A DNA stretch of 64,000 bases from JARRNE01 sp963824085. Lineage in GTDB: Bacteria > Pseudomonadota > Gammaproteobacteria > Chromatiales > Chromatiaceae. Shown here in pieces: positions 1-8,684 of this stretch. The translations under genes were made by a program, and so were the position numbers. The notes under the pieces are model-generated. The model did no database searches. It was not told the DNA's origin and was given only the letters and a program-made list of their open reading frames with translations. Each line of letters opens with the position of its first letter. Within the stretch, counting starts at the first letter, position 1. The stretch covers positions 620,001-684,000 of the forward strand of contig CAWGNT010000015.1 of NCBI GenBank assembly GCA_963824085.1. Reading direction: 5' to 3'.

Positions 1-1
1 C

Positions 2-274
2 TTGAGCCGCCATGAGGCCGCCTTCTGCATCTACGAGCTCGACGGATTTGTTTCTCCCAAGGAAATCACCACAGACTTCGTCTACATTCGCCTCCATGGC
101 CCGGCCGGCCCCTATCAGGGAAGCTACGCCACGCAGACTCTAACCGGTTGGGCAGGGGCGATTTCGACCTGGCAGAAGCAAGGGCTGACCGTGTATTGTT
201 ACTTCGACAATGACCAGGCAGGGTACGCCGTGCGCAATGCCATCGAGCTGCGCGATATGCTGCAGAGGGGGTGA
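2..274 (+). CDS. DUF72 (YecE-like) protein, C-terminal fragment
   Basis: The last 90 or so residues of a DUF72 protein; the real start lies before the window. The visible part carries the family's C-terminal signature: a DFVYIRLHGP segment, a GxY and W-rich stretch, and VYCYFDNDQAGYAVRNA near the end, matching the YFNND-type motif of the family. DUF72 proteins have a TIM-barrel-like fold and no firmly established reaction. The frame is open to the first bases of the window, so this is truncation by the window edge and not a broken gene. Confidence 0.85.
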   Translation: MSRHEAAFCIYELDGFVSPKEITTDFVYIRLHGPAGPYQGSYATQTLTGWAGAISTWQKQGLTVYCYFDNDQAGYAVRNAIELRDMLQRG

Positions 275-420
275 TTGGCGAGCGCTCCGGGCATCGCCTT
301 GGCCAGCGCGTGCACGTCCCGTACGCGCGCAGAAGGCCAAAAAGACCCCCCGAAACGTAGAGAGCACTGCCGCCAATCATCTAGGCGATTGGCGTCGTGC
401 CTTCGCTATGGCTGAAGGCA

Positions 421-540
421 ACGGGTCGGGTGCGGGGCGGCGGAACCCTCGGCGCCAGGGAGGGCGTCGTGTATTCGCCCTGAAGGCTTGACGGAAGCCC
501 TCTGGCTGTCGCCCCCCGGTGAACCCAATCCGGCCCGTCG
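421..540. repeat. Dispersed palindromic repeat, copy 1 (degenerate)
   Basis: The 325-base stretch between the DUF72 gene and the GH13 gene has no credible gene. It holds a copy of a palindromic element also seen at 14113-14214, 14366-14467 and 60833-60921. Shared parts are a GGGTCGGGTGCGGGG-type left arm, a core TGAAGGCTTGACGG and, after the right arm, a segment like GCGAAAAGACCGAGTTAGTC (compare 14224-14246). Here the right arm is weakly conserved. Function unknown; it resembles REP/BIME-type intergenic repeats. Confidence 0.55.
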
Positions 541-599
541 CGTCGCGAAGCGAAAAGACCGAGTTAGTCGGACATGAATGGACTACAGGAGCAAGCACC

Positions 600-1895
600 A
601 TGGATCAAGGACCCCGAATCTACAACCTCTTCCCATTGCTCGTTGGTACCGTTGAGGACTGGAAGACCAAGCTCCCGGCCATCGCGGGCATGGGTTTCAA
701 CTGGGTCTTCCTCAACCCGTTCCATGAGACGGGCTCTTCGGGAAGTCTTTACGCGGTGCGGGATTACTACCGCCTCGATTCCCGCTTTCAAGCGGCAAAA
801 CGGGGCGATGCGGACAAGCTTCTGAAGGGATTCCTGGATGCAGCCGAACGGGCTGGGCTGGCGGTCATGATGGACCTGGTCATCAACCACACGGCGAAAG
901 ACTCCGATCTGGTGGCTGAGCACCCCGCGTGGTACGCGCACGACGCGGACGGAGCGGTCCGCGCCCCCTTCGCCGTCAACCCGGATGACCCGGACGACGT
1001 CACAGTCTGGGGGGACCTTGCCGAGATCGATTACAGCGACCGCCCGGAACGTGCGCAGGTCCTCGCCTATTGGAACGACGTTGTCGCTCACTATGGCCAG
1101 CTCGGCTTCCGCGGCTTTCGTTGCGACGCTGCCTACCAGGTGCCCGGCGAGGTATGGAGCGAGCTCATTGCGACGGCCCGAGACGCGGCTCCCAATGCTG
1201 AATTCTTCGCCGAAACCCTGGGGGCGCAAGCCGACCAGATCGAGCAGCTGCGTTCGGCGGGATTCGACTACATCTTCAACAGTGCCAAATGGTGGGACTT
1301 TCGGGCGGACTGGTTGCTTGACCAATACGAGCAGTTTCGCCACCTAGCTCCTTCCATTGCCTTCCCCGAGAGCCACGACACCGCCCGCGTCGCCGCAGCG
1401 TCGGGTGGCGAGGAAAGAGAGTCGCGTTTCTGGTACCTCTTCGCCGCCGTCTTCTCCACCGGGGTGATGATGCCTATCGGCTACGAATTCGGCTTTCGGC
1501 GCCCGCTGCACGTGGTCAAGACCCGCCCCGATGACTGGGAACAGGCCGCTTTTGACTTGCAGCCTTTCGTGGCCGCCGTGAACGAGATGAAGGCGCACAC
1601 GCCAGTATTGAACGAGGAAGGCCCCCAGGAGCGGTTCACGGATGAGGACGCGACCGCGGTGGGGCTCCTGCGTCGCTCCGACACCTCCGCACAGCGTACG
1701 GCAGTACTCATCAATCCGGACCCTGACGAGGAGACCCGGTTCGCCTTGGACGAGCTCGCGGCGACAATGGGGGCGGAGACGAACGGTATCATCGAGATTA
1801 CGCCACTGCGCCAAAAAGCCGCTCCGGACGAAGAGGGCTCAATCAAACTCCAGCCGCGTGAGATCCGGGTATACCTGGCGGAGGAGCACACGTGA
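600..1895 (+). CDS. GH13 alpha-amylase family protein (GlgE-like)
   Basis: A 431-residue glycoside hydrolase family 13 protein acting on alpha-glucans. Region I is DLVINHTA. The nucleophile is Asp176 in GFRCDAAY, the acid/base is Glu205 in FFAETLG, and the third carboxylate is Asp260 in PESHDT. The wording of these motifs resembles maltosyltransferase GlgE-type enzymes more than secreted amylases, but it is much shorter than GlgE (about 660 residues) and no signal peptide is seen, so it should be cytoplasmic. ATG at 600 was chosen over an upstream in-frame ATG because AGGAG lies 8 bases before it. It overlaps the next gene by 4 bases, implying translational coupling. Exact substrate unknown. 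Confidence 0.82.
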   Translation: MDQGPRIYNLFPLLVGTVEDWKTKLPAIAGMGFNWVFLNPFHETGSSGSLYAVRDYYRLDSRFQAAKRGDADKLLKGFLDAAERAGLAVMMDLVINHTAKDSDLVAEHPAWYAHDADGAVRAPFAVNPDDPDDVTVWGDLAEIDYSDRPERAQVLAYWNDVVAHYGQLGFRGFRCDAAYQVPGEVWSELIATARDAAPNAEFFAETLGAQADQIEQLRSAGFDYIFNSAKWWDFRADWLLDQYEQFRHLAPSIAFPESHDTARVAAASGGEERESRFWYLFAAVFSTGVMMPIGYEFGFRRPLHVVKTRPDDWEQAAFDLQPFVAAVNEMKAHTPVLNEEGPQERFTDEDATAVGLLRRSDTSAQRTAVLINPDPDEETRFALDELAATMGAETNGIIEITPLRQKAAPDEEGSIKLQPREIRVYLAEEHT

Positions 1896-3148
1896 CACAA
1901 GACAACCCTAAGACTAACCGTGCGTCCCAGAGTGCAGGCCCCGCGGCGACAGGGGGCCTACGCATCGGCAGGGTCGCGGGAGTAGAGATCCGACTCGACT
2001 GGAGCCTGCTGATCATCTTTGCCCTGATCACTCTTGCGCTGGGTTGGGGGCTATTCCCTTACTGGCACCCTGACTGGGGGCCTGGTCGCATCCTGGGAAC
2101 GGCACTGGGAGCGGCGCTGCTGTTCCTGGTCTCCGTATTGCTGCACGAGTTGTCTCACGCGGTGGTCGGTCGACGCCTAGGGGTCGACATCCGCCGCATT
2201 ACCCTGTTCGTCTTTGGGGGGATGGCCCATATGGAATCGGAACCGGCCACCTGGCGGTCCGAGCTCGCGATGGCAATCGCGGGACCCATTACGAGTCTCA
2301 TCCTCGGCGTAGCTTTCATCTGGCTCGCTGGCCTACTCGCGGGTCCCATCCAGTTGAATCCCCAGGACCCCGTGGAGGCCATGTCCAAGCTCGGGCCGCT
2401 GGCGACCCTGCTGTTCTGGCTCGGCCCCATCAATATCTTGCTCGGTGTCTTCAATCTGGTTCCCGGTTTTCCGCTGGACGGCGGCCGAGTACTGCGGGCC
2501 ATCCTGTGGGGGGCAACGGGCGACATCGTCCGCGCTACCCGCTGGGCCTCCGGTGCAGGGCAGTTGGTCGCGTGGGCACTTATCGGCACAGGCTTCGCCA
2601 TGGTACTCGGCGTCCGCGTACCCTTTTTCGGCACTGGCGTCGTCGGCGGGCTATGGCTGGCCCTAATAGGCTGGTTCCTGAACAACGCGGCTATTATGAG
2701 CTACCGTCGCCAGCTGCTGGAGAAGACCCTCGGGGACCTCCCCGTCAGGCAGGTGATGCGCAGCGACTACCAGACAGTGGCGCCGGAGGTGACTGTCCAG
2801 GAGCTGGTCGAGACGCGGCTCTTGCGCGCCAGCCAACGTGCGTACCCGGTACTGGATCAGGGCGGGCTGCGCGGAATGATCTGCCTGGAAGACGTGCGCC
2901 GGCTGGATCGAAGCCAGTGGTCCGAACAGCGGGTGGAAAACGTGATGACGCCAGCCGAAGGGCTTCACACCGTCGGCCCCAACGAGCGCGCCACTGCCGC
3001 CCTGGACCTCCTGGTCCAACGGGGCATCAACCAGCTGCCAGTCGTCGAGGGAGGACGCCTTGTGGGAATGGTCACCCGTGAGGACATCTTGAAGTGGCTC
3101 ACCCTGCACCAAGGAGAAAGGTCCCGTCTGTTAATGGGCGGGAGATAA
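1892..3148 (+). CDS. Site-2 protease family membrane metalloprotease with CBS pair
   Basis: A 418-residue intramembrane zinc protease of the S2P/Rip class, with several hydrophobic segments between about residues 30 and 270. The zinc ligands are in HELSH (His85, Glu86, His89) and the NxxPxxPLDGGR motif (Asp196). Residues about 280-400 form two CBS domains, which usually sense adenine nucleotides and gate activity. It starts at a GTG overlapping the GH13 stop (GTGA). Why it is coupled to a glycosidase is unclear. Family members of this architecture are typically annotated as site-2 protease family protein with unknown substrate. Confidence 0.92.
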   Translation: MTQDNPKTNRASQSAGPAATGGLRIGRVAGVEIRLDWSLLIIFALITLALGWGLFPYWHPDWGPGRILGTALGAALLFLVSVLLHELSHAVVGRRLGVDIRRITLFVFGGMAHMESEPATWRSELAMAIAGPITSLILGVAFIWLAGLLAGPIQLNPQDPVEAMSKLGPLATLLFWLGPINILLGVFNLVPGFPLDGGRVLRAILWGATGDIVRATRWASGAGQLVAWALIGTGFAMVLGVRVPFFGTGVVGGLWLALIGWFLNNAAIMSYRRQLLEKTLGDLPVRQVMRSDYQTVAPEVTVQELVETRLLRASQRAYPVLDQGGLRGMICLEDVRRLDRSQWSEQRVENVMTPAEGLHTVGPNERATAALDLLVQRGINQLPVVEGGRLVGMVTREDILKWLTLHQGERSRLLMGGR

Positions 3149-3223
3149 CCGGACCCGACGCACGCGGCGCCTGTGCGCCTTCCGGCGACAGAACGACCAA
3201 GCTAAGCTTCGCCGGGACTAGCC

Positions 3224-3258
3224 CAAAGAAAAGGACCCGGCGGCGTGCAGGGGCCGGG
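3224..3258 (-). terminator. Possible Rho-independent terminator of the sigma factor gene
   Basis: Reading on the minus strand, a CCCGGC / GCCGGG stem (3253-3258 and 3236-3241, 11-base loop) is followed by TCCTTTTCTTT. It lies about 135 bases beyond the stop of the sigma gene. The stem is short, so this is a candidate only. Confidence 0.4.
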
Positions 3259-3393
3259 GAAGGCGTCTAGCGCTATACCTCAGCTGTCGAGCCGGGGGGT
3301 CGGGGACGGACGTCGGAACACGCTGAAAATACGTTCCATGTAGCTCCACAGCGCTGAGGGGCCCGCCCGCCCCGCACTCAACCCCTGCCCGTG

Positions 3394-5100
3394 TTAGTGC
3401 TCTACGAACGGTCGGAGATCTTCCGCAAGGCCGGCGCGCATCAGCTTGACCACGGCATTTTGCTGGATCTGGCGCACCCGCTCTCGGGACACACCGAAAC
3501 GGTCCCCGATCTCGCTCAGCGTGTACTCGCGCTCCGCGCCGATTCCGAAGCGAAGCGCTAACACCTCCGCCTCGCGCGGACCAAGAAGCTCGAGCATCTC
3601 GCGCACCTTTCTCTCCAATCCCCGTTCGTTGGCCGCCGACTCGGGCGATGCTGTGCCCTGGTCGGGGATCAGGTCTCCCAGCGCAGTCTCCTCGTCGTCC
3701 CCGATGGGGGTTTGCAGGGAGACCGTGCTCTTGCCGATCTGTTGCAGCTCGCGCACCTTCTCCGCCGGTAGACCCAACCATGCCGCCAGATCATCGACCC
3801 CCGCACGCCGACCGGTCGCCAGCAGGATCTCCCGTGACGCCCGCCTCAGCTTGTGGATGCGCTCCTGGACATGCACGGGTACCCGAATACTGCGGGACTT
3901 CTCCTGGATGGCACGAGTGATACCCTGCCGGATCCACCAGTGCGCATAGGTGGAGAACTTGAAACCGCGCCGATAATCGAATCTGTCCACCGCCCGCATC
4001 AGGCCGAGGTTTCCTTCCTGAATGAGATCGGGAAACGAGAGACCACGGCCGCGATACTGTCTTGCCACCGAGATGACGAGGCGCAGGTTGGCCTTGATCA
4101 TGGCATCGCGCGCGCGGCGGGCATGAGCCCTTCCTCGGGTCACGAGTGTGCCAAGGCGCCTGATCTGGGGGAGTGGCAAGGCGGCTGATGCCTCTAGACG
4201 CTCGAGCTCGTGCCAAGCACCGCGCAAGGCGTCGCTCTCCCCTTCCAGGCAGCCGCCGAGATCACCCGCAAGCAGGCGCTCCCACCAGACCCCGTCGCTC
4301 GCGCGGCCCAGCACATCGCCCAACGCGTCCCGCGGCAGCCCGCACCGGTCCACGCATAGACGAACGATGAGGCGCTCCTGTCGCCTGACGTCCGCCACGA
4401 GACGGTCCAGCACCTTGGCCACGCGGTGCTCCGCCGCCTCTGTCAGCTCAATCTGCGCGAAGGCATCGCGCAACGCGTCCCGCGCCGCCCCCGCCTCGGG
4501 ACTTGCGACACCCTGGCGCATGCAAACGCCGGTAAGCACCGTGTGAAGGCGGCCGATCTCCTCGAGCTTGGCTAGCACAGAGGCCGCATCGAGCGATGCC
4601 GCGGTACCAGATTCGCGGGTCTCTTCGCGCTCCTCCGGCGTCTCTTCCGAAAGGCCGCCTACCAGTGCCTCGAGCGCAAGCTCCCCTGTGCGCACACGTG
4701 CAAGCTCACGGTAAGTCTCCGCCGCGGCGAGGGGACAAGAGACGAGCGCGTCGGACACCATGCGTCTTCCTTGCTCGATGCCGATGGCCAGCTCGACCTC
4801 CTGCTCCTTTGTCAAAAGACCATAGGCCTCCATGTCCTTCAGATAGTTGTAGAGGGGGTCCCGGCTCAGCTCCGCGCGTCGCGGAACCGAGGTCAGTGTC
4901 TCTCGCCGCTCGGGGGCATGGCGACCGGACCTCGCAGGCGACGCGTACAGGTCGTCGTTGACCGGGTCCGCGGGGTCCTCTGTACCCACACGCCACTCTT
5001 GAAGGAGCCCACCCGCACCGCTGGAAAGGCCGGCGCGCTCTTCAGCCTCCTCAGCCATATCAAGGGCGTCGGAATCGATCAGTCTCTCGGCTAGGTTCAT
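3394..5100 (-). CDS. RNA polymerase sigma factor, RpoD-like (group 2 sigma-70)
   Basis: A 568-residue sigma-70 protein. Region 1.2 is at about residues 79-112 (DPLYNYLKDMEAYGLLTKEQE). A long non-conserved insert follows, as in RpoD. Region 2 contains DLIQEGNLGLMRAVDRFDYR and FSTYAHWWIRQGITRAI (promoter -10 melting and recognition). Region 3 follows, and region 4 ends with SRERVRQIQQNAVVKLM (the -35 helix-turn-helix). The first 78 residues do not look like RpoD region 1.1, so it is probably an alternative primary-like factor and not the housekeeping sigma. Region 2.4 differs slightly from E. coli RpoD (HWWIRQG versus TWWIRQA), so promoter choice is likely close to the standard one. Monocistronic. 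Confidence 0.88.
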   Translation of the reverse strand: MNLAERLIDSDALDMAEEAEERAGLSSGAGGLLQEWRVGTEDPADPVNDDLYASPARSGRHAPERRETLTSVPRRAELSRDPLYNYLKDMEAYGLLTKEQEVELAIGIEQGRRMVSDALVSCPLAAAETYRELARVRTGELALEALVGGLSEETPEEREETRESGTAASLDAASVLAKLEEIGRLHTVLTGVCMRQGVASPEAGAARDALRDAFAQIELTEAAEHRVAKVLDRLVADVRRQERLIVRLCVDRCGLPRDALGDVLGRASDGVWWERLLAGDLGGCLEGESDALRGAWHELERLEASAALPLPQIRRLGTLVTRGRAHARRARDAMIKANLRLVISVARQYRGRGLSFPDLIQEGNLGLMRAVDRFDYRRGFKFSTYAHWWIRQGITRAIQEKSRSIRVPVHVQERIHKLRRASREILLATGRRAGVDDLAAWLGLPAEKVRELQQIGKSTVSLQTPIGDDEETALGDLIPDQGTASPESAANERGLERKVREMLELLGPREAEVLALRFGIGAEREYTLSEIGDRFGVSRERVRQIQQNAVVKLMRAGLAEDLRPFVEH

Positions 5101-5426
5101 ATGTGTGACGATCGGTGTGTAAGGTTCTCAAGGAACTGCTCTGAGTGATTACCGTTAGGACGCTGTCGATCCTCGGCGGTTCCCCAACACGCAGGGACCT
5201 CTTCCAGCTGGTAGTCGGCGCGGTGGACCAGAAGGCACCGTGCGTACCTCCACGTACGCTCAACGGCAGCATCCAGGCCGCTTTTGGCTCCGCCTACCTG
5301 CCCTGCTTCCCTCTGCCAGTCTCCCGAGCCGGGGGATTCGGTCTGCCCCCTTGTCCGAACCGACAAATGGGGGGTTCGACCTACTGCAGTTAGAATCTGC
5401 TGGGCGAGCGCAAGAGGAGGTCGGGA
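5101..5426. other. Divergent intergenic region
   Basis: This 326-base gap separates the divergently transcribed sigma factor gene and the HbpS-like gene and should hold both promoters. I see a 6-bp inverted repeat CGAACC (5356-5361) / GGTTCG (5373-5378) and a -10-like TAGAAT at 5391-5396 facing the HbpS gene, but no convincing -35 box. No gene was recognised here. Confidence 0.3.
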
Positions 5427-5942
5427 ATGTTTAAGATGTTGGGTCGGTTGGCCGTAAGCGTAGGGGTGACGATAGGCATTTCGTGCCCTGCATTGGCTCT
5501 CGCAGACGACCTTGTCAACGTAAAGCAGATGTCCGTGGATTTAGCGGAGGAGCTCGTTCGTGCAGCGGTGACAGCGTGCCGCGCTCAGGGCTGGCAAGTC
5601 ACCGCCGTGGCCGTGGACCGCACCGCAGTGCCGCAAGCCATGCTGCGCGACACGCTCGCGAGTCGGTTCACGATACAGATCGCGGTAGAAAAAGCGAACG
5701 CGGTTGTCCTGTCCGGCGTGGCATCCTCTGAATTCCGGCACAACCGCGGAGACATCCGCCCCGAGATGGACCAGGTGGACGGAATTCTTGTGTTAGACGG
5801 AGCTGTTCCTGTCCGCGCCGCCGGCTCTCTCGTAGGCGCCATCGGAGTGAGCGGCGCTCCAGGCGGCGACAAAGACGAGATGTGCGCCCTCGCAGCGATC
5901 AAGAGCGTCCAGGATCGCCTGGACTTCGAGGAAGGAGATTGA
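5427..5942 (+). CDS. Secreted GlcG/HbpS family haem-binding-like protein
   Basis: A 171-residue protein of the DUF336 (GlcG/HbpS) family. Residues 1-26 form a signal peptide ending in an ALA-like cleavage site, so it should be periplasmic. The body shows the family pattern: an early helix with AVTACRAQGW, VAVDRTAVPQAMLRDT, then FRHNRGDIRPEMDQVDGILVLDGAVPV and GAIGVSGAPGGDKDEMCA. HbpS from Streptomyces binds haem and relays redox stress, but most family members are uncharacterised. A strong ribosome site (AGAGGAGG) precedes the ATG. Nothing nearby fixes its ligand. Confidence 0.85.
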   Translation: MFKMLGRLAVSVGVTIGISCPALALADDLVNVKQMSVDLAEELVRAAVTACRAQGWQVTAVAVDRTAVPQAMLRDTLASRFTIQIAVEKANAVVLSGVASSEFRHNRGDIRPEMDQVDGILVLDGAVPVRAAGSLVGAIGVSGAPGGDKDEMCALAAIKSVQDRLDFEEGD

Positions 5943-6019
5943 GCGATTGAATCCCAGCGATGTTTCTTGCGGCGGGTCGGATGCGGGTTGGCGCGACCCG
6001 CGACCTGGACCTCACGGTT

Positions 6020-6292
6020 TCACTCCTTGCCAGGCTTGAGCTTAGACACGGGAAGGATGTTGGTGTCCGAGCCGTACTGCTTGACCTCGAAAGAGGTCCC
6101 GCCGGGCGGCGGCCTGTCGGTGACCTGCCACTCGCCTCGCTCGTCCTTCCACTGGTAGAGCGGAGTGCTGATCGCAGCCCGACCGCCGGAAGGCACTTGC
6201 TCCAACAACGACACTAGCCGCTCAGGGCGCACGTAAGCCAGCACCACGCCCCCAATGACAAGGGCAATCAATGCGAACGCAACCCTTTTCAT
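6020..6292 (-). CDS. Small membrane-anchored DUF4124-like protein
   Basis: About 90 residues. An N-terminal hydrophobic segment (FALIALVIGGVVLAYV) is followed by a short DUF4124-type motif: LYQWKDERGEWQVTDRPPPG, which in this family gives a small beta-rich periplasmic domain. ATG at 6292 (MKRVAF) is favoured because the upstream in-frame ATG at 6304 adds only GRR. Function of DUF4124 proteins is unknown; many are found near periplasmic or cell-envelope genes. Confidence 0.7.
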   Translation of the reverse strand: MKRVAFALIALVIGGVVLAYVRPERLVSLLEQVPSGGRAAISTPLYQWKDERGEWQVTDRPPPGGTSFEVKQYGSDTNILPVSKLKPGKE

Positions 6293-6382
6293 GCGACGCC
6301 CCATCTCTTCGCCAGTGACATTGCCTTTCGTCTCCGGGGCGGTGCGTTGAGCCAGCTTTCTTTGATGTCCACCGGGCCACCC

Positions 6383-6703
6383 CTAGACCGCCACTTGCCG
6401 ATTCCGCCAGCCCTGCTTCTCCAGCCAGGTCTCGAGCACCTCGATTTGACGGGCACACAGGAGGTATCCGTAACGGCGCAGCCCCTCGGCAACGCGATCC
6501 GGCGTACGCACGCTCATGGCCTCATCGCTTGCGAAAACTGAGAGGCGCCGAATTGAGGCATGCAGATAGGCATGAGTGCGCGCCTGCTTGCTGCTTGCAT
6601 AGCTTTCGACCATCTTGCACAGTCGGAGAAAGGCCCCTGCTTCGGTGGTGTACAGGTCCGAGCTCGGACGATCACCGATAGATTCAGACTGACCAGAAAT
6701 CAT
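6383..6703 (-). CDS. Hypothetical protein, 106 residues
   Basis: Not recognised. The frame is open further upstream to 6952, but AGGGGG lies about 7 bases before ATG 6703 and fixes the start there. The product is soluble, mainly helical (FLRLCKMVESYASSKQART, VAEGLRRYGYLLCARQIEV), with no signal peptide. It lies between two other small minus-strand genes of unknown role (6020-6292 and 6778-6978), possibly one transcript. Confidence 0.55.
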   Translation of the reverse strand: MISGQSESIGDRPSSDLYTTEAGAFLRLCKMVESYASSKQARTHAYLHASIRRLSVFASDEAMSVRTPDRVAEGLRRYGYLLCARQIEVLETWLEKQGWRNRQVAV

Positions 6704-6777
6704 CAGTATTCCCCCTAAGATCAATAGCTGACCCACTCGCCCAGCGACACGCCGATCTCCCCCAGGTACGCTGGCCC

Positions 6778-6978
6778 CTAATGAAGCCGACCTTCTACCG
6801 CCGCTCGGACTTCCCAGTTGCAGCGCTCGATCAGCTGCAGGATTTCCCGGGTAAGCCTGAGTTGCTCGTGCATCTCGAAAGGCTCGCCCTTTTCCCAGTG
6901 CTCGTCCGCAACGTCCGCCACGAGCGGCAATCCCTGTCGGCACAGCTCCCAAACCGCTTGTGCTTGGTTGAACGTCAT
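6778..6978 (-). CDS. Hypothetical protein, 66 residues
   Basis: Not recognised. A short acidic helical protein (MTFNQAQAVWELCRQG at the start, IERCNWEVRAAVEG near the end). Support comes from the AGGGGG ribosome site 6-7 bases ahead of the ATG, the same site type as the next gene, and from its position in a run of small minus-strand genes. No motif allows a function to be assigned. Confidence 0.45.
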   Translation of the reverse strand: MTFNQAQAVWELCRQGLPLVADVADEHWEKGEPFEMHEQLRLTREILQLIERCNWEVRAAVEGRLH

Positions 6979-7387
6979 GGCTTGCCCCCTGTCACGTCGC
7001 CGTGTTTCCTCGCAGCGGCAATCCGCTCAGTTCCCGAAAAACACTGGTACAAGAAGTGAGCCAGTCGGCAAGAGATCAGGAAAGGTATCTGCCGGAGCGG
7101 GCTCCGGCCGCTCAATCGTCGCCTTTCAGGGGACGATTGACGGACTCGCCCGACCCACACGGTCGCCGCGGGACGGCTGGCAAGGTATTAAAGTGTCGTG
7201 GTTTTGTGACAACGCGGGCCGAGGGACCGGCATCGGGTGATTCACGGCGCACGCAACGGTGTCGGCTGACCTCACGCGCTCCCTGTGCGCCAGGGGACTT
7301 GCCACTACGGGCAGGGGGGGGCTCAACGCCAATAGAACCTGCTGCGTTCGATTCTGACACTCTCGAGACCAGGTCCCGGGTGTCGAA
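6979..7387. other. Non-coding stretch, 409 bases
   Basis: Several overlapping frames are open here on both strands, but none has a credible start, composition or recognisable motif. It must contain the promoter for the small minus-strand genes and the 3' end region of cca. No repeat or RNA gene was recognised. Confidence 0.4.
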
Positions 7388-8602
7388 TCAATCGGCCTGG
7401 CGGATCGCCTGGACGCGTGCCTTGCGCACCAGCTGCGGGATCCGGGTCGGCTCGGAGGCTGCGGCGGCAATGGAACCGACGTCCACCGACTTCGCCGCGG
7501 CGAGGAAACGGCGTACTCGTGCGGCCTGCGGATACTCCCGCTCCTCGTAACCCGTCCGGCCGCGGTAGTCCGCCTCGCAGGCCGTCAACGCCTGCTCGAA
7601 CCGCTCCGGGCGGCGAAAGGCATCTATGCCTTCGAGCAGATCGAGAATGGTCTCTGGTCTCAGCTCGTCGACCTTGTGCACGAGTCCGTGATACCGAGCG
7701 ACTACCCGCGCCAGGTCGCAATAGCGCCGGGGCACTTTCAGGCGCTCGCACAGGGCGTCGAGAAGCACAACGCTGCGTGCCTCGTGCCCTCTATGGCTCG
7801 GCAGGATGTCCGAAGGGGTCGTACCCTTTCCCAGGTCGTGGGTAAGGGCCGCAAAACGCACCTCAGGACTGGGCGAAAGATGCGCTGCCATATCCACCAC
7901 CATGAGCGTATGGACGCCCGTGTCGATCTCCGGGTGCCATTTGGCAGGCTGTGGCACGCCGAACAGACAATCCAGCTCCGGAAACAGCTTGGAGAGTGCG
8001 CCGCACTGTCGCAGCACGTCGAAGAAACGGGACGGCCTGGCCTCCGCCAGTGCCTTCGCGAGCTCCTGACACACCCGCTCGGGAACGAGCGCGTCGACCT
8101 CGCCGGCCTCGACCATGGCGCGCATGAGGTCCAGGGTCTCGTCTGCCACCGTGAACCCCAAGTCCGCGTACCGGGCGGCAAAACGCGCAACGCGCAGGAT
8201 GCGTACGGGGTCCTCCGCAAAAGCATCGGAGACATGCCGCAGCAGATGCTGCTCCATGTCCTCCAGCCCGCCGTAATAGTCGATGACGTTTCCCTCCTCA
8301 TCCTCCGCCAGGGCGTTGATGGTGAGGTCGCGCCGACGCAGGTCTTCCTTCAGGGTCACGCCCGGGTCCGCCTGGACGACAAACCCTCGGTAGCCAGGGG
8401 CGGTCTTGCGCTCGGTACGAGCAAGGGCATACTCCTCCTTGGTTTCGGGGTGAAGGAAAACCGGAAACTCCTTGCCGACCTGCAGGTACCCGCGGGCAAG
8501 CAACTCCTCGGGGGTGGCGCCCACCACCACGAAATCCCGCTCCGCGACGGGCTTACCAAGCAGGCGATCGCGCACGGCGCCCCCAACGAGATAGACCCTC
8601 AC
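7388..8602 (-). CDS. cca: Multifunctional CCA-adding tRNA nucleotidyltransferase
   Basis: Adds or repairs the 3' CCA end of tRNAs. The 404 residues match the long gammaproteobacterial form. The nucleotidyltransferase head starts at residue 1 with YLVGGAVRDRLLG and contains the ERDFVVVG metal-binding carboxylates; LRRRDLTINALA and EDPVRILRVARFAARY follow. An HD phosphohydrolase domain (HTLMVVDMAA, LTHDLGKG) lies in the second half and gives the phosphodiesterase/phosphatase activities known in E. coli Cca. Start is GTG at 8602. The C-terminal tail past about residue 375 is not obviously conserved. Confidence 0.95.
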   Translation of the reverse strand: MRVYLVGGAVRDRLLGKPVAERDFVVVGATPEELLARGYLQVGKEFPVFLHPETKEEYALARTERKTAPGYRGFVVQADPGVTLKEDLRRRDLTINALAEDEEGNVIDYYGGLEDMEQHLLRHVSDAFAEDPVRILRVARFAARYADLGFTVADETLDLMRAMVEAGEVDALVPERVCQELAKALAEARPSRFFDVLRQCGALSKLFPELDCLFGVPQPAKWHPEIDTGVHTLMVVDMAAHLSPSPEVRFAALTHDLGKGTTPSDILPSHRGHEARSVVLLDALCERLKVPRRYCDLARVVARYHGLVHKVDELRPETILDLLEGIDAFRRPERFEQALTACEADYRGRTGYEEREYPQAARVRRFLAAAKSVDVGSIAAAASEPTRIPQLVRKARVQAIRQAD

Positions 8603-8684
8603 GACGATGCTCCCTCCGCGGCGGCCGGGACTGCGAGCGACAGAACCGGCCGCCGCGCGCGGGCAATACCGCGGCGCACGCCAA

